A stretch of 37,388 bases of DNA from an uncultured Chloroflexota bacterium (lineage in GTDB: Bacteria; Chloroflexota; Anaerolineae; Anaerolineales; Villigracilaceae). The first letter of the stretch is position 1; each line of letters begins with the position of its first letter. The notes beneath the pieces are model-generated. The model was not told where the DNA came from, made no database searches, and was given only the letters and a program-made list of their open reading frames with translations. Location: contig CAADGT010000066.1 of assembly GCA_900696595.1 (NCBI GenBank), positions 1-37,388 of the forward strand, written 5' to 3'. Shown here piece by piece: positions 16,297 to 25,347 of the stretch. Both the position numbers and the translations under genes were made by a program.

Positions 16297-17097
16297 ATGC
16301 AATTCGAGGTGTTTACGCTCCTGCCGGAAGTCTTTCCCTCCTATCTCGAAACCAGCATCTTGAAACGCGCGCGCGAACGGGGATTGATCGAAGTCCGCAT
16401 TCACAACATCCGCGATTACACACACGATAAACATCGCGTCACCGACGACACGCCCTGCGGCGGCGGCGGCGGGATGGTGATGAAGCCGGAGCCGGTCTTC
16501 GAGGCGGTGGAATCGGTTTTGGAAATGTCCTTTGACTTCAGCCTCAAAGAACATTCGGCTTCCGCTCCGGACGGGGCGATTCAGACTCAGGTGGAAGTTG
16601 TATCGCAAACCCCGATCATTTTGCTTACGCCCCAGGGACGGGTCTTCGACCAGACGGTTGCCAAAGAATTATCACAGCATAAAAAAATCGCGCTGATCTG
16701 CGGACGTTACGAAGGCGTTGACGAGCGCATCCGCGAGGGATTGGCGACGGATGAAATCTCCATCGGCGATTATGTGTTGACGGGAGGGGAACTTCCCGCG
16801 TTGATTTTGATTGACGCTATCGCCCGCCTCCTGCCGGACGTGTTGGGCGACCCCACCGGCGCGGAGGACGACTCTCATGCGATGGGCTTGCTGGAATATC
16901 CGCATTACACCCGCCCGCCCGAGTTTCGCGGGGGCAAAGTTCCCGACGTTTTGCTCTCCGGCGATCATGCAAAGATAGACAAATGGCGCAGGGAGCGGGC
17001 GTTGGAACGCACTTACAGGAAGAGACCCGATATGCTGGAGAGGGCGGGGTTGACGGAAATGGATAGGAAGTTCATTGAGTCATTGCGTAATCCGTAA
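16297..17097 (+). CDS. trmD: tRNA (guanine-N1-)-methyltransferase
   Basis: The enzyme (266 residues) methylates G37 next to the anticodon, using S-adenosylmethionine, and prevents +1 frameshifting. It is a trefoil-knot SPOUT enzyme. Visible landmarks are [12 protein letters not shown] at the N-terminus, [27 protein letters not shown] and [16 protein letters not shown]. Residues about 90-110 ([17 protein letters not shown]) form a longer insert than usual between the early motif and LTPQG. The first ATG in the frame giving [10 protein letters not shown] was chosen. The usual rimM-rpsP-rplS neighbours are absent. Its stop lies in a hairpin of dispersed-repeat type. Confidence 0.95.
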   Translation: MQFEVFTLLPEVFPSYLETSILKRARERGLIEVRIHNIRDYTHDKHRVTDDTPCGGGGGMVMKPEPVFEAVESVLEMSFDFSLKEHSASAPDGAIQTQVEVVSQTPIILLTPQGRVFDQTVAKELSQHKKIALICGRYEGVDERIREGLATDEISIGDYVLTGGELPALILIDAIARLLPDVLGDPTGAEDDSHAMGLLEYPHYTRPPEFRGGKVPDVLLSGDHAKIDKWRRERALERTYRKRPDMLERAGLTEMDRKFIESLRNP

Positions 17098-17123
17098 TTC
17101 GTGATTCGTAATTACGGATTACG
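17086..17123. repeat. 14-bp perfect inverted repeat at the end of trmD
   Basis: CGTAATCCGTAATT (17086-17099) and AATTACGGATTACG (17110-17123) form a perfect stem spanning the trmD stop codon. There is no T-run. The wording is that of the 'attacg' dispersed repeats at 8401 and 18576, so the last trmD codons may come from a repeat. Confidence 0.8.
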
Positions 17124-17156
17124 AGTCTATCAATCGTCAATCGAAGGAGGATCATC

Positions 17157-18437
17157 ATGTCTGCACGACTAAACTACGGCAAGACTTTCCTGCTCGGCTT
17201 CGGCTTTTTCGGCGTCAGCGTGATCTGGGGCGTGTACAACGCCTTCGTCCCCATCTTTCTCGCGGATAAATTCGACCTCTCGCCCGCGTTGATCGGATTC
17301 TTTATGACGCTCGACAATATCGCGGCGTTGTTCATCCAGCCGCCGGTGGGAGCCTGGTCCGATAAACTTCGCACCCCGTTGGGGCGGCGCATTCCATTCA
17401 TCCTGGTCGGGGCGCCGATTTCTGCCGTGGCGTTTGGGCTGATTCCCGTTGCGGCGATCCTGCCGCTCTTTGTCGCCTGCACCAGCACGCTTTTGCTGAG
17501 CGCGGCGTTGTGGCGCACTCCCGTTGTGGCGCTCATGCCCGACATCACCCCATCCGAATTCCGCTCGCAGGCGAACGGCATCATCAATTTTATGGGCGGC
17601 GTTGGAACCATTGTCGCCTTGCAGACAGGCGGCATGTTATACAAGATGAATCCCAACTTCCCGTTCTGGCTGGGTTCCGGGCTGGTCGTGCTTGCCGCGT
17701 TGGTCGTGTATCTCTTCATTGAAGAGCCAAAAGAATACGAAACGACGGAAAGCCAGCCGGGCATGCTCAAAAGTCTGAGCGAGGTCGTCAGCGACCCCGA
17801 AAAAAGCGGACTGCGGATTTTACTGGCAATCTTCTTCTGGTTTCTCGGCTTTTCCGCCGTCGAAACGTTCTTCACCCTGTACGCCAAAAATCACCTGGGT
17901 TTGAATGAAGGCGACGGCGCGACATTGCTCTCCGTTCTGCCGTTGTTCTTCGTGTTGTCGGCGATCCCATCGGGGTTTGTAGCGGGGAAACTTGGACGCC
18001 GAACGACCATTTCCACCGGGCTGATCATCCTGATCATTATGCTTGTCCTGTTATTCATCACTCCCTCCAAAGCCTTGTTGACCGGGATCGCGCCGTTGCC
18101 GCTGGTGGGCATTCCGCTCGTGGAAGGCGGCGCGCGCATGTTGACTCTGGCGGGCGTATTATTGATCCTCGGCGGGATCGGCTGGGCGTTCGTCAATATC
18201 AACTCCCTGCCCATGATCGTGGATTTGACCAGCGCGGCGCGCATCGGCACATATACCGGCTTGTATTATCTCTTCTCGACCTTCTCCGCCATCGTCGGTC
18301 CGAACGTGAACGGCTGGGCGGTGCAATTGACGGGCGGCAATTACAACATCATCATGCTGATCGCTCCGTTCTTCATGCTGGTTGCTTTGGGAATGATGAT
18401 GGGCGTTAAGAGAGGCGAGGCGGTGGTGGGCGAGTAG
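17157..18437 (+). CDS. MFS transporter, GPH/SLC45-like sugar symporter
   Basis: This 426-residue protein has 12 hydrophobic segments. The loop between segments 2 and 3 carries [20 protein letters not shown], the extended MFS motif A seen in the glycoside-pentoside-hexuronide and sucrose/SLC45 families. The central cytoplasmic loop (residues about 185-220) is short and charged. A strong AAGGAGG ribosome-binding site lies 8 bases before the ATG. Substrate cannot be fixed; a sugar, glycoside or a nucleoside-linked sugar would fit, and the nucleoside-type ABC genes lie downstream. Confidence 0.78.
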   Translation: MSARLNYGKTFLLGFGFFGVSVIWGVYNAFVPIFLADKFDLSPALIGFFMTLDNIAALFIQPPVGAWSDKLRTPLGRRIPFILVGAPISAVAFGLIPVAAILPLFVACTSTLLLSAALWRTPVVALMPDITPSEFRSQANGIINFMGGVGTIVALQTGGMLYKMNPNFPFWLGSGLVVLAALVVYLFIEEPKEYETTESQPGMLKSLSEVVSDPEKSGLRILLAIFFWFLGFSAVETFFTLYAKNHLGLNEGDGATLLSVLPLFFVLSAIPSGFVAGKLGRRTTISTGLIILIIMLVLLFITPSKALLTGIAPLPLVGIPLVEGGARMLTLAGVLLILGGIGWAFVNINSLPMIVDLTSAARIGTYTGLYYLFSTFSAIVGPNVNGWAVQLTGGNYNIIMLIAPFFMLVALGMMMGVKRGEAVVGE

Positions 18438-18450
18438 GGATGAGGGATGA

Positions 18451-18555
18451 GATACGAGATACGAGATACAAGATACGAGATACGAGATACAAGATACGAG
18501 ATACGAGATACAAGATACGAGATACGAGATACAAGATACGAGATACGAGATACAG
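18451..18555. repeat. Tandem array: five copies of a 21-bp unit
   Basis: The unit is three heptads: GATACGA, GATACGA, GATACAA. It occurs five times without gaps (starts 18451, 18472, 18493, 18514, 18535); only the last base of the final unit differs. It is not CRISPR, as there are no spacers. A nested heptad-plus-21-bp structure points to recent slippage expansion. It fills the gap between the MFS gene and the BMP lipoprotein. Confidence 0.95.
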
Positions 18556-18569
18556 GTTCAGGTTGAAAG

Positions 18570-19592
18570 TTGCGCATTAGGGATTCCGCATTACGAATTG
18601 CGAATTACTTTTTCCTGACGACGGCTTGTTGGGCGTTAACCGCCTGCGGGTCGTCGTCGGATTGTTTCCGCGAGGATGTCTTTTGCGCGGCGCTGGTGAC
18701 GGATACGCTTGGGGTGAAAGATCATGGGATCAACCAGGATGCCTGGGCGGGGTTGGAAGAGGCAAAGGCAAACGGGTTGGCTGACCGGGTTGAATACATC
18801 GAATCCATGGATTCGCGCGATTACGGGAAGAATATCGCTTATTTTGCGGATCAGGGATTCGACCTGATCTTTACCTCGGGGGCGGCGCTGGATGATGCCA
18901 CGCTTCAAAACGCGGACCTGTATCCTGACTCGGCCTTCGTGGGGCTGAATCAGACCTTTGAGGAATCCCGCCAAAACCTCGCCTCTCTGACTTTCCCCGA
19001 AGACCAGATGGGATTCGCCGCCGGGGTCCTCGCGGCGCGGTTGACAAAAACAAAGATCGTGGCGGCGATATGCGAAACTTCGGGCATCGGCTCGATGTGG
19101 CGATATTGCGAGGGGTTCCGCGCAGGGGTGAAATTTGCGGATGAAACAGTCAGGGCAATCGTGATTTACAGAGAGGATGGGGACAGGGAGAAGTTGTTCG
19201 TGGATGAAGCGTGGGGATATGAAACCGGCGAAGACGTGATCCGGCGCGGCGCGGATGTGGTTTTCGCGGCGGGCGGCGTCACCGGGCAGGGGGCGCTCAG
19301 GGCGGCTTCGGAACATGGCATCCGCGCGATTGGGGCGGAACGGGACCAGGCGGCGTTGGGAGAATCCGGCTCGGGCGTGGTCGCTTCTTTTTATGGGGAT
19401 GCCCGGCTCGAGGTCCGGGAAACGATGCGGCGGATGCGGGAGGGGGGAAAGGCTGGGGCGGGAATCGGCTCGATTAAGTTTGCGAATCCCCCGCCTGAGG
19501 TTCCGCCATCCGCTGTTTCCGAGCTGGAAATTCTGTTATCCATGTTGAAAAACGGGGAAATCAAAACAAATGTTCCGTTCGAGAAACCTTGA
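18570..19592 (+). CDS. BMP-family lipoprotein, second copy, with repeat-derived N-terminus
   Basis: The product of 340 residues belongs to the basic membrane lipoprotein family of periplasmic-type nucleoside binders. [34 protein letters not shown] and [15 protein letters not shown] are characteristic. The lipobox is LTAC (C26). The only reasonable in-frame start is TTG at 18570, and codons 1-13 are read from dispersed-repeat DNA ('gcattacgaattgcgaattac'). No Shine-Dalgarno site is visible. The original start region seems replaced by the repeat; translation could also begin at another non-ATG codon. It lies upstream of the complete BMP ABC operon and is probably a divergent or alternative receptor. 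Confidence 0.78.
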   Translation: MRIRDSALRIANYFFLTTACWALTACGSSSDCFREDVFCAALVTDTLGVKDHGINQDAWAGLEEAKANGLADRVEYIESMDSRDYGKNIAYFADQGFDLIFTSGAALDDATLQNADLYPDSAFVGLNQTFEESRQNLASLTFPEDQMGFAAGVLAARLTKTKIVAAICETSGIGSMWRYCEGFRAGVKFADETVRAIVIYREDGDREKLFVDEAWGYETGEDVIRRGADVVFAAGGVTGQGALRAASEHGIRAIGAERDQAALGESGSGVVASFYGDARLEVRETMRRMREGGKAGAGIGSIKFANPPPEVPPSAVSELEILLSMLKNGEIKTNVPFEKP

Positions 19593-19603
19593 TTCGTTCA
19601 GGC

Positions 19604-19632
19604 TTGCACAAAGCATTGAGTGGATTTATACT
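19604..19632 (+). promoter_or_regulatory. Candidate sigma-70-type promoter of the nucleoside ABC receptor
   Basis: TTGCAC (19604-19609) and TATACT (19627-19632) are separated by 17 bases. The ATG follows at 19700, leaving an untranslated leader of roughly 60 bases with a good ribosome-binding site. This is the best-formed promoter in the window. Confidence 0.6.
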
Positions 19633-19699
19633 TGCATTGTCGTAAGGCTTTGTAAAGAAAAGCCTTTCCAATAATCTTCCAAAGAGGAGAAGAAATACC

Positions 19700-20755
19700 A
19701 TGAAGAAGTTGCATTTCGTTATGGCAATGTTTGCCGTTGCCTCGCTGATCCTTGCCGCGTGCGGCGGCGGCGGGGGCGGCGGGCTCAAGGTCGGTATGGT
19801 GACTGACCTGGGCGGTATTGACGATAAGTCGTTTAATGCCACCGCGTACGCCGGCATTCAGAAGGCGATTGACGAGCTCGGTATCGAGGGCAAGTATCTC
19901 GAATCGACCCAGCAATCCGATTACGCCAAGAACATCCAACAGTATCTCGATGAGGACACCGACCTGAGCGTGACCGTCGGCTTCCTGCTCGGCGTGGACA
20001 CCGCGACCGCCGCGAAAGCCAACCCCGAGACCAAGTTCGCGATCGTGGACTACTCCTACCCCGACTGCTTCGGCGATGCGGTGGAAGGACAGTCCTGCGG
20101 TTCCGCCACGGAAATGGCGAATGTGTTGGGCTTGACCTTCCAGATCGATCAAGCGGGCTTCCTGGCCGGTTACGCCGCAGCCGGCTCGACCAAGACCGGC
20201 AAAGTCGCCACCTGGGGCGGCATCAACATCCCGCCGGTCGCCGCCTTCATGATCGGTTACGAGAAGGGCGTTGATTACTACAACGAACAGAACGGCACCG
20301 AAGTGGAAGTGCTGGGCTGGAGCAACGAAGCCAACGAAGGTTCCTTCATCGGCAACTTTGAATCCCTCGATGACGGCCGTTCGACGACTGAATCTCTCGT
20401 TCAGGAAGGCGCCGACATTGTCATGCCGGTTGCGGGTCCTGCTGGTCTCGGCGGCGCGGCATACTGCGCGGAATCGGGCGCGTGCATGGTCATCGGTGTG
20501 GACACCGACTGGACTGTCTCGGCTCCGGAATACGCCGATGTAGTCCTGACCTCGATCCTTAAGAACATGAACGTTGCCGTGTTCGACGCGATCAAGTCCG
20601 TCCAGGACGGCACCTTCAAGGGCGGCGTGTACGTCGGCACACTTGCCAACAACGGCGTGGGTCTTGCCGAGGTGAAGGGCGCTTCCGACGAACTCAAAGC
20701 CGGTCTGGATGCCGTTCGCCAGGGCATCATTGACGGCTCCATCGTCACCAAGTAA
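19700..20755 (+). CDS. BMP-family nucleoside-binding lipoprotein of an ABC importer
   Basis: The 351-residue receptor has a clear lipoprotein signal (LILAAC, C21) followed by a glycine linker. LKVGMVTDLGGIDDKSFN opens the mature domain, and QIDQAGFLAGYAAAGSTKTG and ADIVMPVAGPAGLG follow; all are BMP signatures. The relatives BmpA/NupN/PnrA bind purine nucleosides. AGAGGAG precedes the ATG. Codons are strongly biased to C- and G-ending forms compared with neighbours, as in a highly expressed gene. A strong terminator after the stop separates it from the ATPase, giving excess receptor over the membrane complex. Confidence 0.93.
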   Translation: MKKLHFVMAMFAVASLILAACGGGGGGGLKVGMVTDLGGIDDKSFNATAYAGIQKAIDELGIEGKYLESTQQSDYAKNIQQYLDEDTDLSVTVGFLLGVDTATAAKANPETKFAIVDYSYPDCFGDAVEGQSCGSATEMANVLGLTFQIDQAGFLAGYAAAGSTKTGKVATWGGINIPPVAAFMIGYEKGVDYYNEQNGTEVEVLGWSNEANEGSFIGNFESLDDGRSTTESLVQEGADIVMPVAGPAGLGGAAYCAESGACMVIGVDTDWTVSAPEYADVVLTSILKNMNVAVFDAIKSVQDGTFKGGVYVGTLANNGVGLAEVKGASDELKAGLDAVRQGIIDGSIVTK

Positions 20756-20774
20756 GCATTAACCGCTGGAAAAA

Positions 20775-20809
20775 AGCCGGGGGAGGCTTCGTCCTCTCCC
20801 GGCTTTTTC
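20775..20809 (+). terminator. Rho-independent terminator after the BMP receptor
   Basis: AGCCGGGGGAGG and CCTCTCCCGGCT pair around CTTCGT, with a U-run after the stem. Read-through presumably supplies the downstream ATPase and permeases, since no other good promoter is seen before 20928. Confidence 0.9.
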
Positions 20810-20927
20810 TTTCGCAAACGATAGATCCTCAAGGTGTTTTCATTCCAGCGGTCAATTCACATGCGCCGGGCGCGGCGCAAAAAAGACCTTATGGATTTAT
20901 TGAAACCCAGACGATGGAGGGCATGGC

Positions 20928-22457
20928 ATGACGAACGTCCTTGAACTGCGCGGCATCACCAAACGTTTCCCCGGCGTGCTGGCAAACGACAAAGTAGATA
21001 TCAGCCTGCGGGAGGGCAAGATCCTCGCCCTGCTGGGGGAAAACGGCGCGGGTAAAAGCACGTTGATGAACATCCTCTACGGTTTGTACAAACCCGACGA
21101 GGGACAAATTTTTGTACGAGAAAAAGAAGTAAATATCGAGGGACCCAACGACGCCATCGCGCAGGGCATTGGCATGGTGCATCAACACTTCATGCTCGTG
21201 CCGGTGATGACCGTGACCGAGAACGTGATGCTGGGCATCGAACCGGTGAAGAACGGTTTTTTCCTCGACCGGGAAACGGTCTCGAAACGAATTAAAGAAA
21301 TCTCCGATCAGTACGGTCTCGAAGTGGACCCGCACGCCTATATCAAAGACCTGCCGGTGGGCATTCAACAGCGCGTGGAGATCATCAAGGTCCTCTACCG
21401 CGCGGCGGACATCCTCATCCTCGACGAGCCGACTGCGGTGCTGACGCCGCAGGAAGTGGAGGGGCTGTTCAAGATCATCAAGACGCTCATTGCGGCGGGC
21501 AAATCCATCATCTTCATCACGCATAAATTGAAGGAAGTCCTGGCGATTGCGGACGACATTACGGTTTTACGTCTGGGGACGGTGGTCGGTTCGATCAAGC
21601 CGGAGGACGCCACTTCCGAGGCGCTCGCCTCCATGATGGTCGGGCGCGACGTAAACTTGACCGTGGAAAAAACCCCCGCCAAGCCTGCGGAAACGGTCCT
21701 CGAAGTGGAAGACCTGTATGTGCGCAACGAACGCCAGCATCTGACCGTGCAGGGCGTGTCATTCAATGTGCGCAAAGGCGAAGTGCTGGGAGTGGCGGGC
21801 GTGCAAGGCAACGGGCAGACGGAACTGGTCTATGCCCTGACAGGCTTGCTCCCATTCGAATCCGGCGCGATCCGCCTGCTTGATGAGTCGATCCATCGCG
21901 CCGCGCCGCGCGACATCCTCGAACGGGGCGTGGCGCACATCCCCGAAGACCGCCAGCGTCACGGTTTGATCCTTTCCTTCCCCATCCACGATAATTTGAT
22001 GCTCTGCACTTATTACAAACGCCCGTTTGCCAAAGGGATTTCCCTGCAACCCCAGCCGATCTTCAACAACGCGGAAGAATTGGTAAAGGAGTTCGACGTG
22101 CGCACGCCGAGCGTTTACGTCAACGCGGGGACGCTCTCCGGCGGCAACCAGCAAAAGGTGATCGTGGCGCGCGAGTTCTCCCGCCCGATCGAATTGTTGA
22201 TCGCCTCGCAGCCGACCCGGGGATTGGACGTCGGCTCCATCGAATACATCCACCAACAGATCGTAAAGAAGCGCGATGCGGGAACCGGCGTCCTGCTGGT
22301 TTCCTCTGAATTGGATGAGATTCTCGCGCTCTCCGACCGCATCGCCGTAATGTACAAGGGAAAAATCATGGACATTCTCGACGCGGACAAGACCAGCAAG
22401 GAACAACTGGGCTTGTTGATGGCGGGCGTGCATCCCGCCGAGGCGTCGAAGAATTAA
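20928..22457 (+). CDS. Nucleoside ABC importer ATPase with two nucleotide-binding domains
   Basis: The protein (509 residues) is of the sugar/nucleoside-importer type with two fused NBDs, like NupO/YufO. Domain 1 has Walker A GENGAGKST (38-46), a degenerate signature PVGIQQRVEI and Walker B ILILDEPTAVLTP. Domain 2 has a degenerate Walker A GVQGNGQTE, a classical signature LSGGNQQK and IASQPTRGLDVG, with no catalytic Glu after the Walker B. This asymmetry is normal for the family. GGAGGG precedes the ATG. It energises the two downstream permeases. Confidence 0.95.
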   Translation: MTNVLELRGITKRFPGVLANDKVDISLREGKILALLGENGAGKSTLMNILYGLYKPDEGQIFVREKEVNIEGPNDAIAQGIGMVHQHFMLVPVMTVTENVMLGIEPVKNGFFLDRETVSKRIKEISDQYGLEVDPHAYIKDLPVGIQQRVEIIKVLYRAADILILDEPTAVLTPQEVEGLFKIIKTLIAAGKSIIFITHKLKEVLAIADDITVLRLGTVVGSIKPEDATSEALASMMVGRDVNLTVEKTPAKPAETVLEVEDLYVRNERQHLTVQGVSFNVRKGEVLGVAGVQGNGQTELVYALTGLLPFESGAIRLLDESIHRAAPRDILERGVAHIPEDRQRHGLILSFPIHDNLMLCTYYKRPFAKGISLQPQPIFNNAEELVKEFDVRTPSVYVNAGTLSGGNQQKVIVAREFSRPIELLIASQPTRGLDVGSIEYIHQQIVKKRDAGTGVLLVSSELDEILALSDRIAVMYKGKIMDILDADKTSKEQLGLLMAGVHPAEASKN

Positions 22458-22469
22458 GGAGTTCTATTT

Positions 22470-23645
22470 GTGAGCAACACAACCGCTCTCGAAACGAAAG
22501 AAAAGAAACGCAGCGCCCTCCGGTCGGAGTTGCTCGTCCCCGCCCTTGCCGTGCTTTCGGGGTTGATCCTCGGCGCGATCGTCATCCTCGTTAGCGGGGA
22601 AAATCCGTTATTGGCGTACGGCGCGCTTTTTAAAGGCTCGTTTGGGAATCCGCTCGACCTGATCGGGGGACTCCAAACCTATTTTTCCACCGGCGAGACG
22701 AGGGCATTGTTGCGGGCGATCTATCCGTTCACGGAAAGCCTCGTGACCGCCACGCCGTACATCTTTGCGGGCTTATCCGTCGCGCTCGGTTTTCGCTGTG
22801 GGCTCTTCAACATCGGCGCGGAGGGACAGTTTTTCATCGGCGCGTTATGTTCCGCCTTCGTCGGCTACAGCATCCAGGGTTTGCCGATGATCGTCCACCT
22901 TCCGCTGGCGATCCTGGCGGGCGCATTGGGCGGCGCGCTCTGGGGCATGGTCCCCGGCTATCTCAAAGCCCGCTTCGGCGCGCATGAAGTGGTCAACACC
23001 ATCATGATGAACTGGATCGCCTTCCGCCTGAGCGACTGGCTGTTGAACGGACCGATGAAATCCTCCGGATTCCGCCCCGTCACTCCGAACGTGCTGGCGA
23101 CCGCCGAACTGCCGCGCATCTTCCCCGACCCTTTGCGCTTCAACCTCGGTTTTTTCATCGCGTTGCTGGCGGCTTACGCCGTTTACTGGTTTCTGTTCAA
23201 GACCACGCTCGGGTTCGAAATCCGCTCGGTGGGCGCCAACCCGGACGCCGCCAGATACGCGGGAATGAGCGTGATCCGCAACTTTGTGCTGGTAATGGCT
23301 CTGGCGGGCGGGCTGGCGGGGATGGCAGGCACGGCTCAAGTTCTCGGCGTGGATCACTGGGTGGGGCAGGGATTCTCAGCCGGGTACGGGTTCGACGCGA
23401 TTGCCCTCGCCCTGCTGGGCAAGAGCCACCCCTTCGGCGTCGTCCTCTCAGCCTTGCTCTTCGGCTTCCTGCGTTCCGGCGCGACCAACATGCAATCCAT
23501 GGCGAGGATTCCGATAGACATCATCTCGATCATACAGGGCATGGTGATCATCTTCATCGCCGCGCCCGACATCATCCGCTGGCTGTACCGAATGCGCGAA
23601 GTCAAAAAAGAAGAGACTGTGCTGACGCGCGGCTGGGGCAGTTAA
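22470..23645 (+). CDS. Nucleoside ABC importer permease 1 (NupP/YufP-like)
   Basis: The 391-residue product has about 10 hydrophobic segments of the BPD_transp_2 family (RbsC/NupP type). Landmarks are FNIGAEGQFFIGAL, FGAHEVVNTIMMNWIAFRL and FEIRSVGANPDAARYAGM. It starts with GTG at 22470, preceded by AAGGAG. A 60-80 residue loop between the first and second segments (GLQTYFSTGETRALL) is longer than in NupP of Bacillus. It lies 12 bases after the ATPase stop and 10 before the next permease, so the three are one operon. Confidence 0.93.
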   Translation: MSNTTALETKEKKRSALRSELLVPALAVLSGLILGAIVILVSGENPLLAYGALFKGSFGNPLDLIGGLQTYFSTGETRALLRAIYPFTESLVTATPYIFAGLSVALGFRCGLFNIGAEGQFFIGALCSAFVGYSIQGLPMIVHLPLAILAGALGGALWGMVPGYLKARFGAHEVVNTIMMNWIAFRLSDWLLNGPMKSSGFRPVTPNVLATAELPRIFPDPLRFNLGFFIALLAAYAVYWFLFKTTLGFEIRSVGANPDAARYAGMSVIRNFVLVMALAGGLAGMAGTAQVLGVDHWVGQGFSAGYGFDAIALALLGKSHPFGVVLSALLFGFLRSGATNMQSMARIPIDIISIIQGMVIIFIAAPDIIRWLYRMREVKKEETVLTRGWGS

Positions 23646-23655
23646 CGAGGTTTCC

Positions 23656-24918
23656 ATGACGAATTCGACTCTTGAAATCGGCTCGACAGCGGAAAAACGC
23701 CGCCGCATTTCCTTCGGCGTCGCCTTGGTCGTCACGGGACTGGCGATCTACCTGCTGTTCGCCGTCAACACTCAACCCGGCGCATTGACGACCTTCGGTT
23801 TGAATCTGCTCGGTTCGCGGGCGGTGGAGGTCTCCGACCTCGTGGTGCCGGCTTTGCCCGCGATTTATTTATTGGCGGCGGTCGCCGTCTTCAGCGGAGC
23901 GTATCAAATGGCGCGCGGCGTCCGCTCGACGGGCTGGCTGGTCGGCATCCTGGCATTCACCTTCGTGACGGCTTTCCTGTTGTGGGGCGCGCGGGATAAA
24001 TCCTTCAACCTGACGGGCATGTTGAGCAGTTCGCTCGTGCGCGCCACGCCCATCGCGCTGGCGGCTTTGTGCGGCGTGATCAGCGAACGCGCGGCGGTCA
24101 TCAACATCGGCGTCGAGGGCATCATGCTCATCGCGGCGCAGGTCGCCGTCGTGACCGCCACTGTGTCGGGCAGCCTGTACGTGGGCTTGCTTTGCGCCAT
24201 CCTGATCGGCGGGCTGATCGCGGCTTTCCACGCCTTTATCGTCATACGCTTCAGGGTGGACCAGGTGGTGAGCGGCGTCGCAATCAACATCTTCGGAACG
24301 GGCGTGACCTCGTACATCAGTTCGCGCTTCATGCAAGCCGCCGGGGATAAACTCAACAACTCCGGCACGTTCCCCATCATTGCCATCCCCGGTCTCTCAA
24401 AAATCCCCGTGCTTGGACCTGTCCTCTTCGAAAACAACCTGATCGTCTATCTGACGATCCTGCTTGTGATCGTCATGCACATTCTGCTGTATTACACCCC
24501 CTGGGGACTGCGCACCCGCGCGGTGGGCGAGCATCCCAAGGCGGCGGATACGCTGGGCGTGAACGTGTACCTTATGCGCTACGTCAACGTCATCATCGGC
24601 GGGATGATCGCGGGCATCGGCGGCGCGTACTTCACCATCGGTTCGGTGGGGCGTTTCGACGAAATTATGACCGCCGGCAAGGGATTCATCGGACTCGCCG
24701 CGATGATCTTCGGCAATTGGAATCCGATCGGGGCGTACACCTCGTCGTTGATCTTCGGCTTCGCAGATTCGCTCCAGGTCAAACTGCAAATCCTGCGCGT
24801 GCCGATCCCCTCCGAGTTTTTGCTCATGGCTCCCTACATCGTGACCATGATCATCCTGACCGGCGTGGTCGGGCGCGCGGTTCCCCCGGCGGCGGACGGC
24901 CAGCACTACGAGAAATAG
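23656..24918 (+). CDS. Nucleoside ABC importer permease 2 (NupQ/YufQ-like) with N-terminal extension
   Basis: This is the second BPD_transp_2 permease, 420 residues. The core is typical: NIGVEGIMLIAAQVAV, FRVDQVVSGVAINIFGTGVT, RAVGEHPKAADTLGV and GKGFIGLAAMIFGNWNP. The family core is about 300 residues; here residues 1 to about 110 add three hydrophobic segments (LVVTGLAIYLLFAV, LVVPALPAIYLLAAV, WLVGILAFTFVTAFL) before the conserved start. This extension is unusual for NupQ and may be an anchoring or regulatory part. A terminator follows the stop. Confidence 0.92.
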   Translation: MTNSTLEIGSTAEKRRRISFGVALVVTGLAIYLLFAVNTQPGALTTFGLNLLGSRAVEVSDLVVPALPAIYLLAAVAVFSGAYQMARGVRSTGWLVGILAFTFVTAFLLWGARDKSFNLTGMLSSSLVRATPIALAALCGVISERAAVINIGVEGIMLIAAQVAVVTATVSGSLYVGLLCAILIGGLIAAFHAFIVIRFRVDQVVSGVAINIFGTGVTSYISSRFMQAAGDKLNNSGTFPIIAIPGLSKIPVLGPVLFENNLIVYLTILLVIVMHILLYYTPWGLRTRAVGEHPKAADTLGVNVYLMRYVNVIIGGMIAGIGGAYFTIGSVGRFDEIMTAGKGFIGLAAMIFGNWNPIGAYTSSLIFGFADSLQVKLQILRVPIPSEFLLMAPYIVTMIILTGVVGRAVPPAADGQHYEK

Positions 24919-24942
24919 ACGCCGCTTTCCCCGGCTTGATCG

Positions 24943-24976
24943 AAAAAAACAGGAGTCTGCGCGCTCCTGTTTTTTC
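24943..24976 (+). terminator. Terminator of the nucleoside ABC operon
   Basis: AAAAAACAGGAG and CTCCTGTTTTTT pair perfectly around TCTGCGCG, ending in a T-run. The stem is A/T-flanked on both sides, so it could act on either strand. Confidence 0.88.
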
Positions 24977-24996
24977 TCTCTCTACTGTACGCGCAA

Positions 24997-25055
24997 ACCC
25001 TAAAGGTCTTCTATTCTCTCGAAAATTCCCAATTCGCCGAAAAGACCTTTAGGGT
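24997..25055. repeat. Inverted repeat ACCCTAAAGGTCTT / AAGACCTTTAGGGT
   Basis: The arms at 24997-25010 and 25042-25055 match perfectly over 14 bases with a 31-base loop. Each arm is close to palindromic. The wording recalls the AGACCTGTCAGGTCT hairpin at 35018-35051, suggesting a family of short hairpin repeats. Confidence 0.8.
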
Positions 25056-25080
25056 CTGTAAATAATTAACTTCCCGCAAT

Positions 25081-25180
25081 GTCGTTGCGAACCGCCGCTC
25101 TTGGTCTTTGGCGGCGAAGCAATCTCCATATCAGCGAGGGGATTGCTTCGGGCGAAGAGCAAGAGCGCCCTCGCAAAGAC
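25081..25180. repeat. Palindromic repeat of the 'gaagcaatc ... gattgcttc' type
   Basis: The outer arms are GTCGTTGCGA (25081-25090) and TCGCAAAGAC (25171-25180), with one mismatch; inner arms are GAAGCAATC (25116-25124) and GATTGCTTC (25141-25149). Elements with this wording are common interspersed repeats in several bacterial phyla. No open frame of note lies in 24977-25347; the rest up to 25300 has partial repeat copies. Confidence 0.8.
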
Positions 25181-25319
25181 AGGGCCCGGCGGCGGGTGAG
25201 GAAAATTATATTTTTATGAACCCTTAGGGTTTCTTTGCGAGGAAAATGCACCGCGGCAAGTTTTCTTCTTGATCTTCGATCTGGGACATAAGGCGGATTA
25301 ACCAAAAATCATCCTGGGG

Positions 25320-25325
25320 TAAAAT
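25320..25325 (+). promoter_or_regulatory. Candidate -10 of the first NBR1-Ig lipoprotein
   Basis: TAAAAT (context GGGGTAAAAT) lies 22 bases before the ATG at 25348; TTAACC 16 bases upstream could serve as a weak -35. AGAGGAG serves as ribosome-binding site. Confidence 0.4.
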
Positions 25326-25347
25326 CCGAACGCAAAGAGGAGAAGCA

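Noticed and set aside
18451..18555. CRISPR array
   Set aside because: Units are contiguous with no unique spacers and are only 21 bp; it is a tandem repeat.
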